DNA from: Spirochaetales bacterium
GTDB taxonomy: Bacteria > Spirochaetota > Spirochaetia > CADAEX01
Length of the DNA stretch: 64,000 nucleotides
Reading direction: 5' to 3'
Assembly (NCBI GenBank): GCA_024233785.1
Contig: JACKPD010000004.1
Coordinates: 1 to 64,000 of the forward strand
The notes beneath the pieces were generated by a model. That model was not told where the DNA came from. It searched no databases and saw only the letters and a list, made by a program, of their open reading frames with translations. The position numbers and the translations under genes are program-made. This document shows, one piece after another, positions 16,078 to 23,705 of this stretch. Positions within the stretch are counted from its first letter, which is position 1; every line of letters starts with the position of its first letter.

Positions 16078-16926
16078 CTATTTCTGGAGAGAGTAAAGAA
16101 GCCTTATTTCCTCTTCCCAGAGATCGGGATCCGGTGTTTCAAGTATCAGCGGCATATTGTCAAATATACTCTGGTTCATAATGTATCTGAAAGGTTCAAT
16201 TCCCAGTGTCCCCTGTCCAAGCGGCGCGTGCCTGTCAACTTTTGAGCCGTATTCTTTTTTTGAATCGTTTAAATGAAATGCCTTAAGATATTTTATCCCG
16301 ATTATTTTATCAAATTCATCAACCATGGCGTCAAATTTATCCGGTGTTTTCAAATCATATCCCGCGCTGTAGGCATGGCAAGTGTCTATGCATACGCCAA
16401 CGCGGTCTTTATTGCTGAAGTTATCTATCAGTCTTTTGATGTGCTCGAATTTATAGCCGACATTTGACCCCTGTCCCGCTGTTATTTCAATAACCTGGGT
16501 TACACCGTAATCAGCTGTTTTGGAATATGCCGTATTCATTGAATCCGATATCAGGTCAAGACATTCCTCTTCAGTAATTTCCTTAAGATGGCTCCCTGGA
16601 TGGAAATTTACATACTTAAGGCCAAGCTGTCCTGCACGAGTAATTTCGTCTGTAAATGCTGCTGCTGATTTTGCCCTTTTTTCAGGATCAGCATTACCGA
16701 GATTTATTAGATAACTGTCATGGGGAAGGACATAGGCAGGGTCTATGCCCGAATCCTTGAGATTCTTTTTAAATAGTTCAATATCTTCGTCAGTAAACGG
16801 TTTCGCGTTCCACTGCTTCTGATTTTTAGTAAAAAGTGCAAAAGCTTTTGCATTTATTTCTTTAGCTGCCAAAGGGGCGTTAAAAACGCCCCCTGCCGCG
16901 CTTACATGTGCTCCTACAAATTTCAT
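16078..16926 (-). CDS. nfo: Deoxyribonuclease IV (AP endonuclease, Nfo)
   Basis: The 282-residue TIM-barrel protein begins MKFVGAHVSAAGGVFNAP and contains FTKNQKQW, SYLINLGN, FHPGSH, IEITAGQGSN, GVCIDTCHAYSAGYD, HLNDSKKEYGSKVDRHAPLGQG and ILETPDPD. These carry the trinuclear zinc ligands (His, Glu, Asp) of endonuclease IV. It cleaves 5' of abasic sites in base-excision repair. A GGGGGA site precedes the ATG. It lies 35 bases downstream of trxA on the same strand. Confidence 0.98.
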   Translation of the reverse strand: MKFVGAHVSAAGGVFNAPLAAKEINAKAFALFTKNQKQWNAKPFTDEDIELFKKNLKDSGIDPAYVLPHDSYLINLGNADPEKRAKSAAAFTDEITRAGQLGLKYVNFHPGSHLKEITEEECLDLISDSMNTAYSKTADYGVTQVIEITAGQGSNVGYKFEHIKRLIDNFSNKDRVGVCIDTCHAYSAGYDLKTPDKFDAMVDEFDKIIGIKYLKAFHLNDSKKEYGSKVDRHAPLGQGTLGIEPFRYIMNQSIFDNMPLILETPDPDLWEEEIRLLYSLQK

Positions 16927-16961
16927 TATTCCCCCGCATTCACTGGATAAAAACCAGTCTT

Positions 16962-17318
16962 CTATTCAACCTTCAGGACATCTTTTATAAGCTGCTTGAA
17001 AGTTTCCTTTGGAAGAGCTCCCGCTGCCATCTGCGGTTGTTCATCTTTCGGAATAAAAAGAATTGACGGAATACTGGAAATACCAAATGCCGCGGAAATT
17101 TCCTGTTCCTGTTCAGTATTTACCTTGTATATATTCAGTTTACCTTCAAATTCCTCTGATAGTTTCTCAAGAACAGGAGCTACCATCTTACAAGGTCCGC
17201 ACCAGTCCGCGTAAAAGTCCACTATTGCAGGAAGTTCGCCTTTGAATTTCCATTCTTTTTCGTTTTCATAATCAAAAATCTTATCAACAAAATCCTGTTT
17301 CGTTATCTGTACTGACAT
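16962..17318 (-). CDS. trxA: Thioredoxin
   Basis: The 118-residue single-domain protein has the redox motif WCGPC (39-43), VDFYADWC before it, KVNTEQEQEISAAFGISSIPSILF and the cis-Pro loop. There is no signal peptide, so it is cytoplasmic. About ten extra N-terminal residues compared with E. coli Trx precede the fold. It is transcribed from a near-consensus promoter (TTGACT-N17-TATATT) with an AAGGGG site, probably together with nfo. Confidence 0.96.
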   Translation of the reverse strand: MSVQITKQDFVDKIFDYENEKEWKFKGELPAIVDFYADWCGPCKMVAPVLEKLSEEFEGKLNIYKVNTEQEQEISAAFGISSIPSILFIPKDEQPQMAAGALPKETFKQLIKDVLKVE

Positions 17319-17344
17319 ATTTAAAACCCCTTTATTTTTATTTT

Positions 17345-17373
17345 AATATATATATTTTTATATATATAGTCAA
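17345..17373 (-). promoter_or_regulatory. Sigma-70 promoter of trxA
   Basis: On the minus strand TTGACT, 17 bases of alternating AT, then TATATT. The -35 box overlaps the stop codon of the coiled-coil gene. The spacer and flanks form an AT-only inverted repeat (TATATATAT/ATATATATA). Leader is about 20 bases, with an SD. Confidence 0.65.
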
Positions 17374-18545
17374 GGAGTTCTCTGCATTTTTTTCAGTTCA
17401 TCAATCCTTGTTCTGTCTTCTTTAATCAGGGTTTCAAGATCAGATATCTCTTTTTGTAAGATATTGATTTTTTGAGCTTTTTTTGAGATGTTTTTCTGCT
17501 TTTCAGCCGCATTAATTTCAATTTTTTCAATCTCAAGTTCTATCTGAAGCTGCTCTTTTTTAATTTCAAGCTTTTCAATTTCACTGTTCCGGATTTTTAT
17601 ACCTTCAAAAATTCCGGCACCCTCACTCTCCGGATTTATGAGAAATTCCGTTTTATCCGGACTTTCCTGATTTTCAGATTTTTCCGGGGATTTTTCAAAA
17701 TCAAAAATTATCCGGTAGATCTTTTTCCCTAATTCTTTAAGAATCTCCTCTCTTTCCTTAAGCCTGTATTTAAGAAATTGTTCAGGATCGTTCTCAAAAT
17801 AAATCAGTAATTCATCAATTTCATGTTCAATATTATTCTTTTTTGCTTCAAGAGTTTCGAGCTTGATTTCAAGGTCCTCCTGAATTTTCCTGTTGCTTCT
17901 GTATGCCGCAAACATACCGGAAATTTCCTGGCTGGAATTATTTTCATAGACCCTGTTCAGGCACATTTCCTTCCCGGCTTTTTTTTTGGCAGAAATAATC
18001 TGCGCATCATTCATTTTCTTCCGTGAAGAAAGAATTGCTTTTTCACCGGCTCCCGCAATCCGGGTTAGAACAGACTGGTTTTTTTTCGCGTTAATGTCTT
18101 CGATTTTTTTTTCAAGTTCCCTGTTTTTTTTATCCAGATCAATTATCCCGGTGAAATAATTCTCAAACTCCGGCATTGAGGCAGGATTTTTTTTGTATAA
18201 ATTGAATAAAGTATCTGCAATACCGAGGAAATGCTTGCTGTTGTCCCTCTCGATATCACTGTTTTTTTCTGCAGTCTGCCTTATTTCTCCAATAACTTCA
18301 GATACTTTTTTCCTGAACTGGTTGAGCTTTTCTTTTTTGGATTCAGCTTCTTCCAAAAGAGATTCAGCTTTTTTCAACTCTGTTATTGAGGAACCGTATT
18401 TTTTCTTCTTGATGATAGAGTTATACTCTCCATTTTCATTCTGAAATATTAATTCCCCGAGAGTTTTATAATGCGAATCCGCATCAAGCACAGCATCCTT
18501 TATCATGACTTCAATTTTTTTAATTTCCTGAATTCTGTTGTCCAT
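17370..18545 (-). CDS. Predicted long coiled-coil protein, function unknown
   Basis: The 391-residue product is highly charged, with almost no aromatic core and heptad-like runs of Glu/Lys/Leu/Ile over about residues 60-90, 120-260 and 320-390. A short break is rich in Ser/Pro/Glu (PEKSENQESPDKTE, about 300). No signal peptide, transmembrane helix or catalytic motif is visible. It could be a cytoplasmic filament, scaffold or phage-shock-like structural protein; none of these is supported specifically. I place the start at ATG 18545 rather than 18551 because a candidate promoter (TTGCAG-N17-CACAAT, 18552-18580) would start transcription there; there is no SD for either. Confidence 0.7.
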   Translation of the reverse strand: MDNRIQEIKKIEVMIKDAVLDADSHYKTLGELIFQNENGEYNSIIKKKKYGSSITELKKAESLLEEAESKKEKLNQFRKKVSEVIGEIRQTAEKNSDIERDNSKHFLGIADTLFNLYKKNPASMPEFENYFTGIIDLDKKNRELEKKIEDINAKKNQSVLTRIAGAGEKAILSSRKKMNDAQIISAKKKAGKEMCLNRVYENNSSQEISGMFAAYRSNRKIQEDLEIKLETLEAKKNNIEHEIDELLIYFENDPEQFLKYRLKEREEILKELGKKIYRIIFDFEKSPEKSENQESPDKTEFLINPESEGAGIFEGIKIRNSEIEKLEIKKEQLQIELEIEKIEINAAEKQKNISKKAQKINILQKEISDLETLIKEDRTRIDELKKMQRTP

Positions 18546-18596
18546 AAACATATTGTGTCATAAAGTTAACAAATCTGCAATTTTTTTTATTTTTTA

Positions 18597-18625
18597 TTGA
18601 AGAATCTTATTAATATAATTATCAT
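18597..18625 (+). promoter_or_regulatory. Sigma-70 promoter of cysK
   Basis: TTGAAG, exactly 17 bases, TATCAT. Predicted start near 18632 gives a leader of about 34 bases carrying GGAG before the ATG at 18666. This supports 18666 rather than the ATG at 18630 as the start. Confidence 0.6.
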
Positions 18626-18665
18626 TTAAATGACTTTTTTTTATTCTGTCGATTTTGGAGTTTTT

Positions 18666-19589
18666 ATGATATTTTCTGAAAATATATTGGATACAATAGG
18701 TAAAACACCTTTAATTAAATTAAGAAGCATCTCTGAAGAGACCGGGAACCTTGTTCTCGCAAAAGCGGAATTCATGAATCCCGCTTCAAGCGTAAAAGAC
18801 AGGGCGGCCCTTTTTATGATTAACAGCGCGGAAAAAGAAGGAATATTAAAACCTGAAAGCATCATTGTTGAACCGACCAGCGGCAACACAGGTATAGGGC
18901 TTGCTTTGGTGTGTGCAGTAAAAAAATACAGGCTTATTCTTACTATGCCTGAATCCATGAGTATTGAAAGAAGAAACCTTCTCTCTGCCATGGGTGCTGA
19001 ACTGGTTTTAACCCCTGCCGACGAGGGCATGGCCGGAGCGATCAGCAAAGCACGTGAAATAGCTGAATCCAGCAGTGAAAGTTTTATGCCCATGCAGTTT
19101 TCAAACAAGGCTAATCCTGAAGCACACTACAGGACAACCGGGGTGGAAATCTGGGAAGATACAGGCGGTGAGATTGACTGGTTTGTCGCAGGTGTAGGAA
19201 CAGGCGGTACTGTTTCAGGCTGCGGCCGTTATTTCAGAAGGAAAAAAAGTTCTGTAAAAATCGCGGCAGTCGAACCATGGGAATCCTCAGTAATATCAGG
19301 GGAGCAGGCCGCAAAACACCGCATACAGGGGATAGGCGCAGGCTTTATCCCTGAAAACCTCGACAGGTCGCTAATCGACAGAATAATCAGGGTAAGAAGC
19401 GAAGATGCCATAGAAATGAGCAGAAATCTTATCAAGACTGAAGGTATTTTTGCAGGTATTTCAGCCGGAGCCAATGTATTTGCAGCTAAAATGATCTCCG
19501 AGTATGAAAAAGACAAGGGGAAAATAATTGTAACTATTCTCTGCGACAGCGGGGAGAGGTATCTTTCAACAGGGATATACAACACATAA
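18666..19589 (+). CDS. cysK: Cysteine synthase (O-acetylserine sulfhydrylase)
   Basis: The 307-residue product is a PLP fold-type II enzyme. SSVKDRAA supplies the PLP lysine (Lys-44), and TSGNTGIG (71-78) and GTGGT bind the phosphate of PLP. Length and the ILDTIGKTPLIKL start are typical of CysK. It makes cysteine from O-acetylserine and sulfide. The ATG at 18666 is chosen because GGAG lies 5 bases upstream. No cysE or sulfur-transport gene is adjacent. CysM-like or cystathionine-synthase-like specificity cannot be excluded from sequence alone. Confidence 0.93.
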   Translation: MIFSENILDTIGKTPLIKLRSISEETGNLVLAKAEFMNPASSVKDRAALFMINSAEKEGILKPESIIVEPTSGNTGIGLALVCAVKKYRLILTMPESMSIERRNLLSAMGAELVLTPADEGMAGAISKAREIAESSSESFMPMQFSNKANPEAHYRTTGVEIWEDTGGEIDWFVAGVGTGGTVSGCGRYFRRKKSSVKIAAVEPWESSVISGEQAAKHRIQGIGAGFIPENLDRSLIDRIIRVRSEDAIEMSRNLIKTEGIFAGISAGANVFAAKMISEYEKDKGKIIVTILCDSGERYLSTGIYNT

Positions 19590-19605
19590 TATTAAAACGT
19601 TTCTA

Positions 19606-19971
19606 TCAGTTACGGAAATTCTCCACAAACTGGACCTCATACCCGTCGGGGTCGCTGATAAAGAAAAAACCCACATGAGGGTTTGGAAAGAACGGCCCTT
19701 TTATTCTGATATTCCGCTTTTTCATCTCTTCAAGCGACTTATCAAGTGAAGGAGTTTCAAATCCGATTGATATACCTTTTCCCCTTCCATCAGATACTTC
19801 CCCGCCTGTGCAGAGGAGCTCCACCTTGGGCATGTTTTCTTCACCAAGCATAACAATTTCAGTTTCTCCCCCGCCGTGGCGGCTGTTTACCGTAAGGCCA
19901 AGAACTCCCTGATAGAATTCAAGCGATTTTTCCATATTTTCAACCCTTAATGTTACCCAGCAGAATTTCAT
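19606..19971 (-). CDS. VOC-family (glyoxalase-like) metalloprotein
   Basis: The 121-residue protein is built of two beta-alpha-beta-beta-beta modules. The openings WVTLRVENMEKSLEFYQGVLGL and the closing FISDPDGYEVQFVEN are the glyoxalase/bleomycin-resistance/extradiol-dioxygenase pattern, including the Glu ligand in YEVQFVE. The ATG at 19971 is preferred because GGAGG in the upstream codons (ATGGAGGAAAATAAAATG) is correctly spaced for it. It could be lactoylglutathione lyase-like, but the family is too diverse to assign a substrate. It converges on cysK with a 16-base gap. Confidence 0.85.
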   Translation of the reverse strand: MKFCWVTLRVENMEKSLEFYQGVLGLTVNSRHGGGETEIVMLGEENMPKVELLCTGGEVSDGRGKGISIGFETPSLDKSLEEMKKRNIRIKGPFFPNPHVGFFFISDPDGYEVQFVENFRN

Positions 19972-20025
19972 TTTATTTTCCTCCATATTTTTATCACAGC
20001 CTTTATTGCCGCGGCTTCTACTTTG

Positions 20026-20715
20026 TCATGCCGGGATTTTCCCTTTCCGGTACCAGCTTTCCGCGATATAGACGCACGGCGTGTCAAAAACAGCGACTAT
20101 CCACTTCATTATGTATGTTGTCAGAAATATTTCAACTATTGTTTTGCTGTCAAAGACTCCGGCGAACGCAATCAGCGTAAATACAGCGCTGTCTATAAGC
20201 TGGCTCACCATCGTACTTGCGTTATTTCTTATCCAGATATATTTTTTCTCTGAATATCTGCTTTTCCAGAAGCTGTAGGCCCAGATATCGTGATATTCGG
20301 ATAGAAGAAACGCGGCAAGGCTTGCAAGCGCTATCCTCGGCATCACTGAAAATATTGCGCTTAAGTGCTCACTTGCAAAATCTGATTCAGCAGGGGTGAA
20401 GCGGATCGCTATATTCATAAGTATAGTCATGGCCGCAAGCGAGAGGAACCCCGCAAAAACAGCTTTTGAAGCTTCTTTTTTTGAATGGTTTTCAGAGAGG
20501 ATGTCAGTGACCAGAAAGGATGTCGCATAGATTATATTGCCCAGTGTGTTTGTAAACCCGAATATTTCAACAGTTTTAAGCACTTCGATGTTGGCCAGTA
20601 TTACAGATATCGGTATCCATATAAAAAGCCCGGTTTTCCCTAAAAAGCGGTAGAATAAAAGAATAAAGGCAAAGTTGATAAAAAGGGCGGCAAACCATAA
20701 TAGTTCATTTGTCAT
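20026..20715 (-). CDS. yhhQ: Queuosine precursor transporter (YhhQ/VUT family)
   Basis: The 229-residue protein has six predicted helices. It contains the family blocks NIIYATSFLVTDILSE, SEYHDIWAYSFWK, RNNASTMVSQLIDSAVF and TTYIMKWIVAVFDTP of the VUT/YhhQ family, which imports queuine or preQ0/preQ1 for tRNA queuosine modification. The assignment is strengthened by the preQ1-I riboswitch directly upstream: its 3' tail contains the AAGGAG ribosome-binding site 5 bases before the ATG, so ligand binding should shut off translation. It is a single-gene unit ending near the VOC gene. Confidence 0.93.
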   Translation of the reverse strand: MTNELLWFAALFINFAFILLFYRFLGKTGLFIWIPISVILANIEVLKTVEIFGFTNTLGNIIYATSFLVTDILSENHSKKEASKAVFAGFLSLAAMTILMNIAIRFTPAESDFASEHLSAIFSVMPRIALASLAAFLLSEYHDIWAYSFWKSRYSEKKYIWIRNNASTMVSQLIDSAVFTLIAFAGVFDSKTIVEIFLTTYIMKWIVAVFDTPCVYIAESWYRKGKIPA

Positions 20716-20720
20716 GAAAG

Positions 20721-20760
20721 CTCCTTGTTTTGTTTACGCGGGTTACAGGAAACGACCGCA
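20721..20760 (-). promoter_or_regulatory. PreQ1-I riboswitch controlling the queuosine-precursor transporter
   Basis: On the minus strand GCGG pairs with CCGC across a loop TCG...TGTAAC, followed by the A-rich tail TAAACAAAACAAGGAG. The layout and much of the sequence match the Thermoanaerobacter tengcongensis preQ1-I aptamer (GGGTCG loop, GTAACCC, TTAACAAAACAAGG). The tail, which forms the H-type pseudoknot when ligand binds, includes the SD itself, so control is translational. Confidence 0.82.
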
Positions 20761-20780
20761 TTATTAGCGAAATTAAAATT

Positions 20781-20808
20781 CATGCGCAGACAGGTCTGTC
20801 TGCGCATG
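20781..20808 (-). terminator. Perfect hairpin terminator after the NMO-family gene
   Basis: CATGCGCAGACAG and its exact complement form a 13-bp stem around two bases. On the minus strand it follows the stop of the NMO-family gene by about 20 bases and is succeeded by AATTTTAATTT. It separates that gene from the preQ1 riboswitch. The near-perfect symmetry would also permit binding by a dimeric protein. Confidence 0.7.
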
Positions 20809-20826
20809 ATGATCCGGTCCGGTTAA

Positions 20827-21852
20827 TTATTCTATGTAAGTTATTACCTTTTCAAGTTCTTTCACAGCGTCGCGATTTACTTCCTCAATTATTGCTTTTA
20901 CAGAAATAATCTCTTTTACAAAGTCTATGCTCTGTCCTGCCATAAGAGAACCGGTAGCGACATCTCCGTCGACAACAGCCCGCCTTAATGCACCGATCCA
21001 GAACTCTTCAAGTTTCAGTCCCGCATCACGTGTGCTTATTTCCCCTGCCTCAATTTTTTTGATCAGGTCAAGCTGAAGTGCTGTAAATTCCTTGAATCCG
21101 TCATTCATTATCGCCCTTACCGGAATTACCGGGACCCTGGGGTCGAATTTGGCGCACGGCTGTACATCCTTGGCAGTCGCCTTGACAAAAGCTTCCTTGA
21201 ATGCTTTATGGGCAGGTGATTCCACAGAAGCGGCAAACCTTGTGCCGAGCTGGATACCTGAGGCGCCCATCAGCATGTAGTGGGCCATAAGAAAACCGCT
21301 TCCAATACCGCCCGCGACAAAAACCGGTATATCAGTTACCTGCGGCAGTATCTGCTCGGCGAGTACGCTTGTGGAAACAGGCCCTATGTGGCCTCCTGCT
21401 TCGTGCCCTTCAATGATTATGGCATCAGCGCCGAGCCTGATATGCATGTCAACGGCCTTGAGAGAGGGGGCGAAGCAGATAAGTTTACCGCCTGCGTCTT
21501 TCACTTTTCCGTATGCATCGCGGGGAGGCAGCCCTCCTGCGAAAATAACAAAGTCTGCTTTAATCTTGCACGCATAATCAAGCTGGGGTGTAAAATTGGG
21601 CGCGATTGTTATCATATTTACACCGAACGGCTTTGTAGTAAGTGACTGGGTCTTTTTTATTTCCTCTGCAAAAAGGTCAACAGGCATATTCCCGCCTGCG
21701 ATTACACCGAATCCGCCGGCATTGGATATGGCAGAAACAAGCTGATGGTTTGAAATCCACGACATTGCACCGCCTAATACCGGTGATTCAACGCCGAGAA
21801 AATCACGCCCCTTTTTATTTAATCTGTCGAAAAGCTGTTTTCCTTTATTCAT
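20827..21852 (-). CDS. Nitronate monooxygenase / FabK-like flavoenzyme
   Basis: The 341-residue TIM-barrel FMN protein has the family motifs PVLGGAMSWISN, SNAGGFGVIAGG, NMI, IIIEGHEAGGHIGP (containing the catalytic-type His of the NMO/FabK group), PVFVAGGIGSG and MGASGIQLGTRFAAS. Members are either nitronate monooxygenases or FMN-dependent enoyl-ACP reductases (FabK). No fatty-acid genes are adjacent, so the general NMO call is safer. A GCGAGG site precedes the ATG, and a strong hairpin terminator follows the gene. Confidence 0.87.
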   Translation of the reverse strand: MNKGKQLFDRLNKKGRDFLGVESPVLGGAMSWISNHQLVSAISNAGGFGVIAGGNMPVDLFAEEIKKTQSLTTKPFGVNMITIAPNFTPQLDYACKIKADFVIFAGGLPPRDAYGKVKDAGGKLICFAPSLKAVDMHIRLGADAIIIEGHEAGGHIGPVSTSVLAEQILPQVTDIPVFVAGGIGSGFLMAHYMLMGASGIQLGTRFAASVESPAHKAFKEAFVKATAKDVQPCAKFDPRVPVIPVRAIMNDGFKEFTALQLDLIKKIEAGEISTRDAGLKLEEFWIGALRRAVVDGDVATGSLMAGQSIDFVKEIISVKAIIEEVNRDAVKELEKVITYIE

Positions 21853-21976
21853 ATTGTTTAACCTCGCAATATTTGATCATATTTTTAAAATAATCGCAAA
21901 TAATATTGAAAGATTATATACTGGTCAAGTCAATATCTTTAAAAAAAGGAGGTTTTAAAATATAATCCCTTATTAA

Positions 21977-22375
21977 ATGGGTAATACTAACAGGACAGAT
22001 ATAATCAGGAAAGAAATATTCCGTCTTTTCATCATGATATTTTCATTTTCTGTATTATCAACAGCTGCGGTTACGGCGCTTTTAATAATAATTAAAGACA
22101 GAGCCATGCTGATAATCATACTCTCAATTATGATAATATTATCCAGCTGGCTGTTTTTTTTCACTAAGCTTCTTAAAATACTCAAGCCCATGGAAGAATA
22201 TACACTCCTTGACAGCAGCGAAATCAACAGAATAATCGCAAAGAACACTGCGCCTATCAGAAAAAAATACTATTCAATCTATAATCTTCAAAAAGAAAAA
22301 GATAAAAAAATGATTCTATTGCGGTATAACCTTGAAAGACTGTATATTAAGATCAGACAGGATAATAAAAATTAA
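21977..22375 (+). CDS. Small two-helix membrane protein, unknown function
   Basis: The 132-residue product has two closely spaced hydrophobic helices (about 15-38 and 43-62) and a basic, helical cytoplasmic tail (about 85-132, YSIYNLQKEKDKKMILLRYNLERLYIK). I recognise no family. It is followed 15 bases later by hisD on the same strand. The ATG lacks a properly placed SD: AGGAGG lies 24 bases upstream, inside a candidate promoter spacer (TTTAAA 21938-21943, TATAAT 21961-21966), so a near-leaderless transcript is possible. An ORF on the opposite strand is rejected as a shadow. Confidence 0.55.
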   Translation: MGNTNRTDIIRKEIFRLFIMIFSFSVLSTAAVTALLIIIKDRAMLIIILSIMIILSSWLFFFTKLLKILKPMEEYTLLDSSEINRIIAKNTAPIRKKYYSIYNLQKEKDKKMILLRYNLERLYIKIRQDNKN

Positions 22376-22390
22376 GACCGGAGCAGCTGA

Positions 22391-23701
22391 ATGATACATA
22401 TTAATTTCTGGAAATGGGATAATTTAAACAGCGCGGACAGGGAAAAAATCCTTTCAAGATCTGATACAGATATTAAAGGGGTAATGGAATCTGTTGGAAG
22501 AATTATTGAGGATGTAAAAGTAAATAAAGACAGCGCATTGATAAAATATACAAAACAGTTTGATAAAGCTGATCTCTCTGAAATACCCTTGAAGGTAACA
22601 GAAAAAGAATATGATGAAGCTGAAAAGGGGCTCACTCCAGATGTAAGAGAAGCTCTCTCCTGGTCCATTGCCAATGTGCGTAAATATCACAGGAAACAGC
22701 TCCCCGAAGGTTTTGACAGCTTTGAGATAAGACCGGGTATATTTACAGGAGAGAGGGTTACACCTATTGATTCGGCAGGGCTTTATGTTCCCCGCGGCAG
22801 GGGAAGCTTCCCCTCAATGCTCTACATGCTCAGTGTCCCCGCGGTTGAAGCGGGAGTCAGACGTGTATGCGTTGTTACGCCGCCTAACAGCGACGGCACT
22901 GTTGATCCGGCCTGTCTTTACGCTGCAAGACTCTGCGGTGTATCTGAGATTTACAGGGTTGGCGGCGCGCAGGCAATTGCAGCCCTTGCGTACGGGACAG
23001 AATCGATAAAGCCGGTTGTAAAGATTACAGGTCCGGGAAGCGTATATGTAACAGCCGCAAAAAGGCTTCTTTACGGAAAGATAGATGTCGGCCTTCCTGC
23101 CGGCCCGTCTGAATCTGTCATTATTGCGGACTCTTCGGCAGACCCTTACAGGGCCGCCCTTGACCTTCTTATTGAAGCCGAGCATGGATCTGATTCTTCA
23201 GCTGTTTTAATTACTGATTCAGAAGAAATTGCTGAAAAGGTAAAAGGATACCTCTCCTCAATTATTGAAAATGTGCCTGAGCCGAGAAAGACATTTTTAT
23301 CCGATGTTTTCAGGGGATACGGCGGAATTATTCTAACCTCAGGCCTGGCTGAAACCGCAGAAATAGTTAACCTTTACGCTCCCGAGCACCTTCAAATTGC
23401 GACAGCCGATCCGATTGAAGCGTCAAAACTGATCAGAAACGCGGGAGAAATACTCCTCGGTCAGGACACTCCCTTTTCAATTGCAAATTACGCGACAGGG
23501 CCGAACGCTGTACTTCCGACCGGCGGGATGGCAAAGAGTTTTTCCCCGGTATCTGTAAGAGACTTTACAAAATCCACTTCATTGATTTATGCAGACCGGA
23601 AAGGCCTTAAAGATATCACGCCCCACGTAATTGCGCTTGCAGATTATGAGGGGTTTAATACCCATGCCGGAGCTCTCAGGATGAGGAAAGAACAGCAATA
23701 A
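22391..23701 (+). CDS. hisD: Histidinol dehydrogenase
   Basis: The 436-residue product carries the family signature region (IGGAQAIAALAYGTESIKPVVK-like: GGAQAIAA), GPGSVYVTAAK, GLPAGPSESVIIAD, the zinc-ligand segment AEHGSDSSA and the catalytic YAPEHLQ (Glu-His pair). It oxidises L-histidinol to L-histidine with two NAD+. GGAG lies 8 bases before the ATG. It is the only his gene in the window and sits ahead of folC rather than in a his operon. Confidence 0.97.
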   Translation: MIHINFWKWDNLNSADREKILSRSDTDIKGVMESVGRIIEDVKVNKDSALIKYTKQFDKADLSEIPLKVTEKEYDEAEKGLTPDVREALSWSIANVRKYHRKQLPEGFDSFEIRPGIFTGERVTPIDSAGLYVPRGRGSFPSMLYMLSVPAVEAGVRRVCVVTPPNSDGTVDPACLYAARLCGVSEIYRVGGAQAIAALAYGTESIKPVVKITGPGSVYVTAAKRLLYGKIDVGLPAGPSESVIIADSSADPYRAALDLLIEAEHGSDSSAVLITDSEEIAEKVKGYLSSIIENVPEPRKTFLSDVFRGYGGIILTSGLAETAEIVNLYAPEHLQIATADPIEASKLIRNAGEILLGQDTPFSIANYATGPNAVLPTGGMAKSFSPVSVRDFTKSTSLIYADRKGLKDITPHVIALADYEGFNTHAGALRMRKEQQ

Positions 23702-23705
23702 CTAT

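Noticed and set aside
17346..17367. AT-only inverted repeat as a terminator of the coiled-coil gene
   Set aside because: It has no GC stem and no T-tract on the correct side, and it is better explained as the spacer and -10 region of the trxA promoter.
21973..22248. Minus-strand ORF opposite the small membrane protein
   Set aside because: It is very rich in Ile/Ser/Met, has no SD, and fully overlaps a better-placed plus-strand ORF ahead of hisD.
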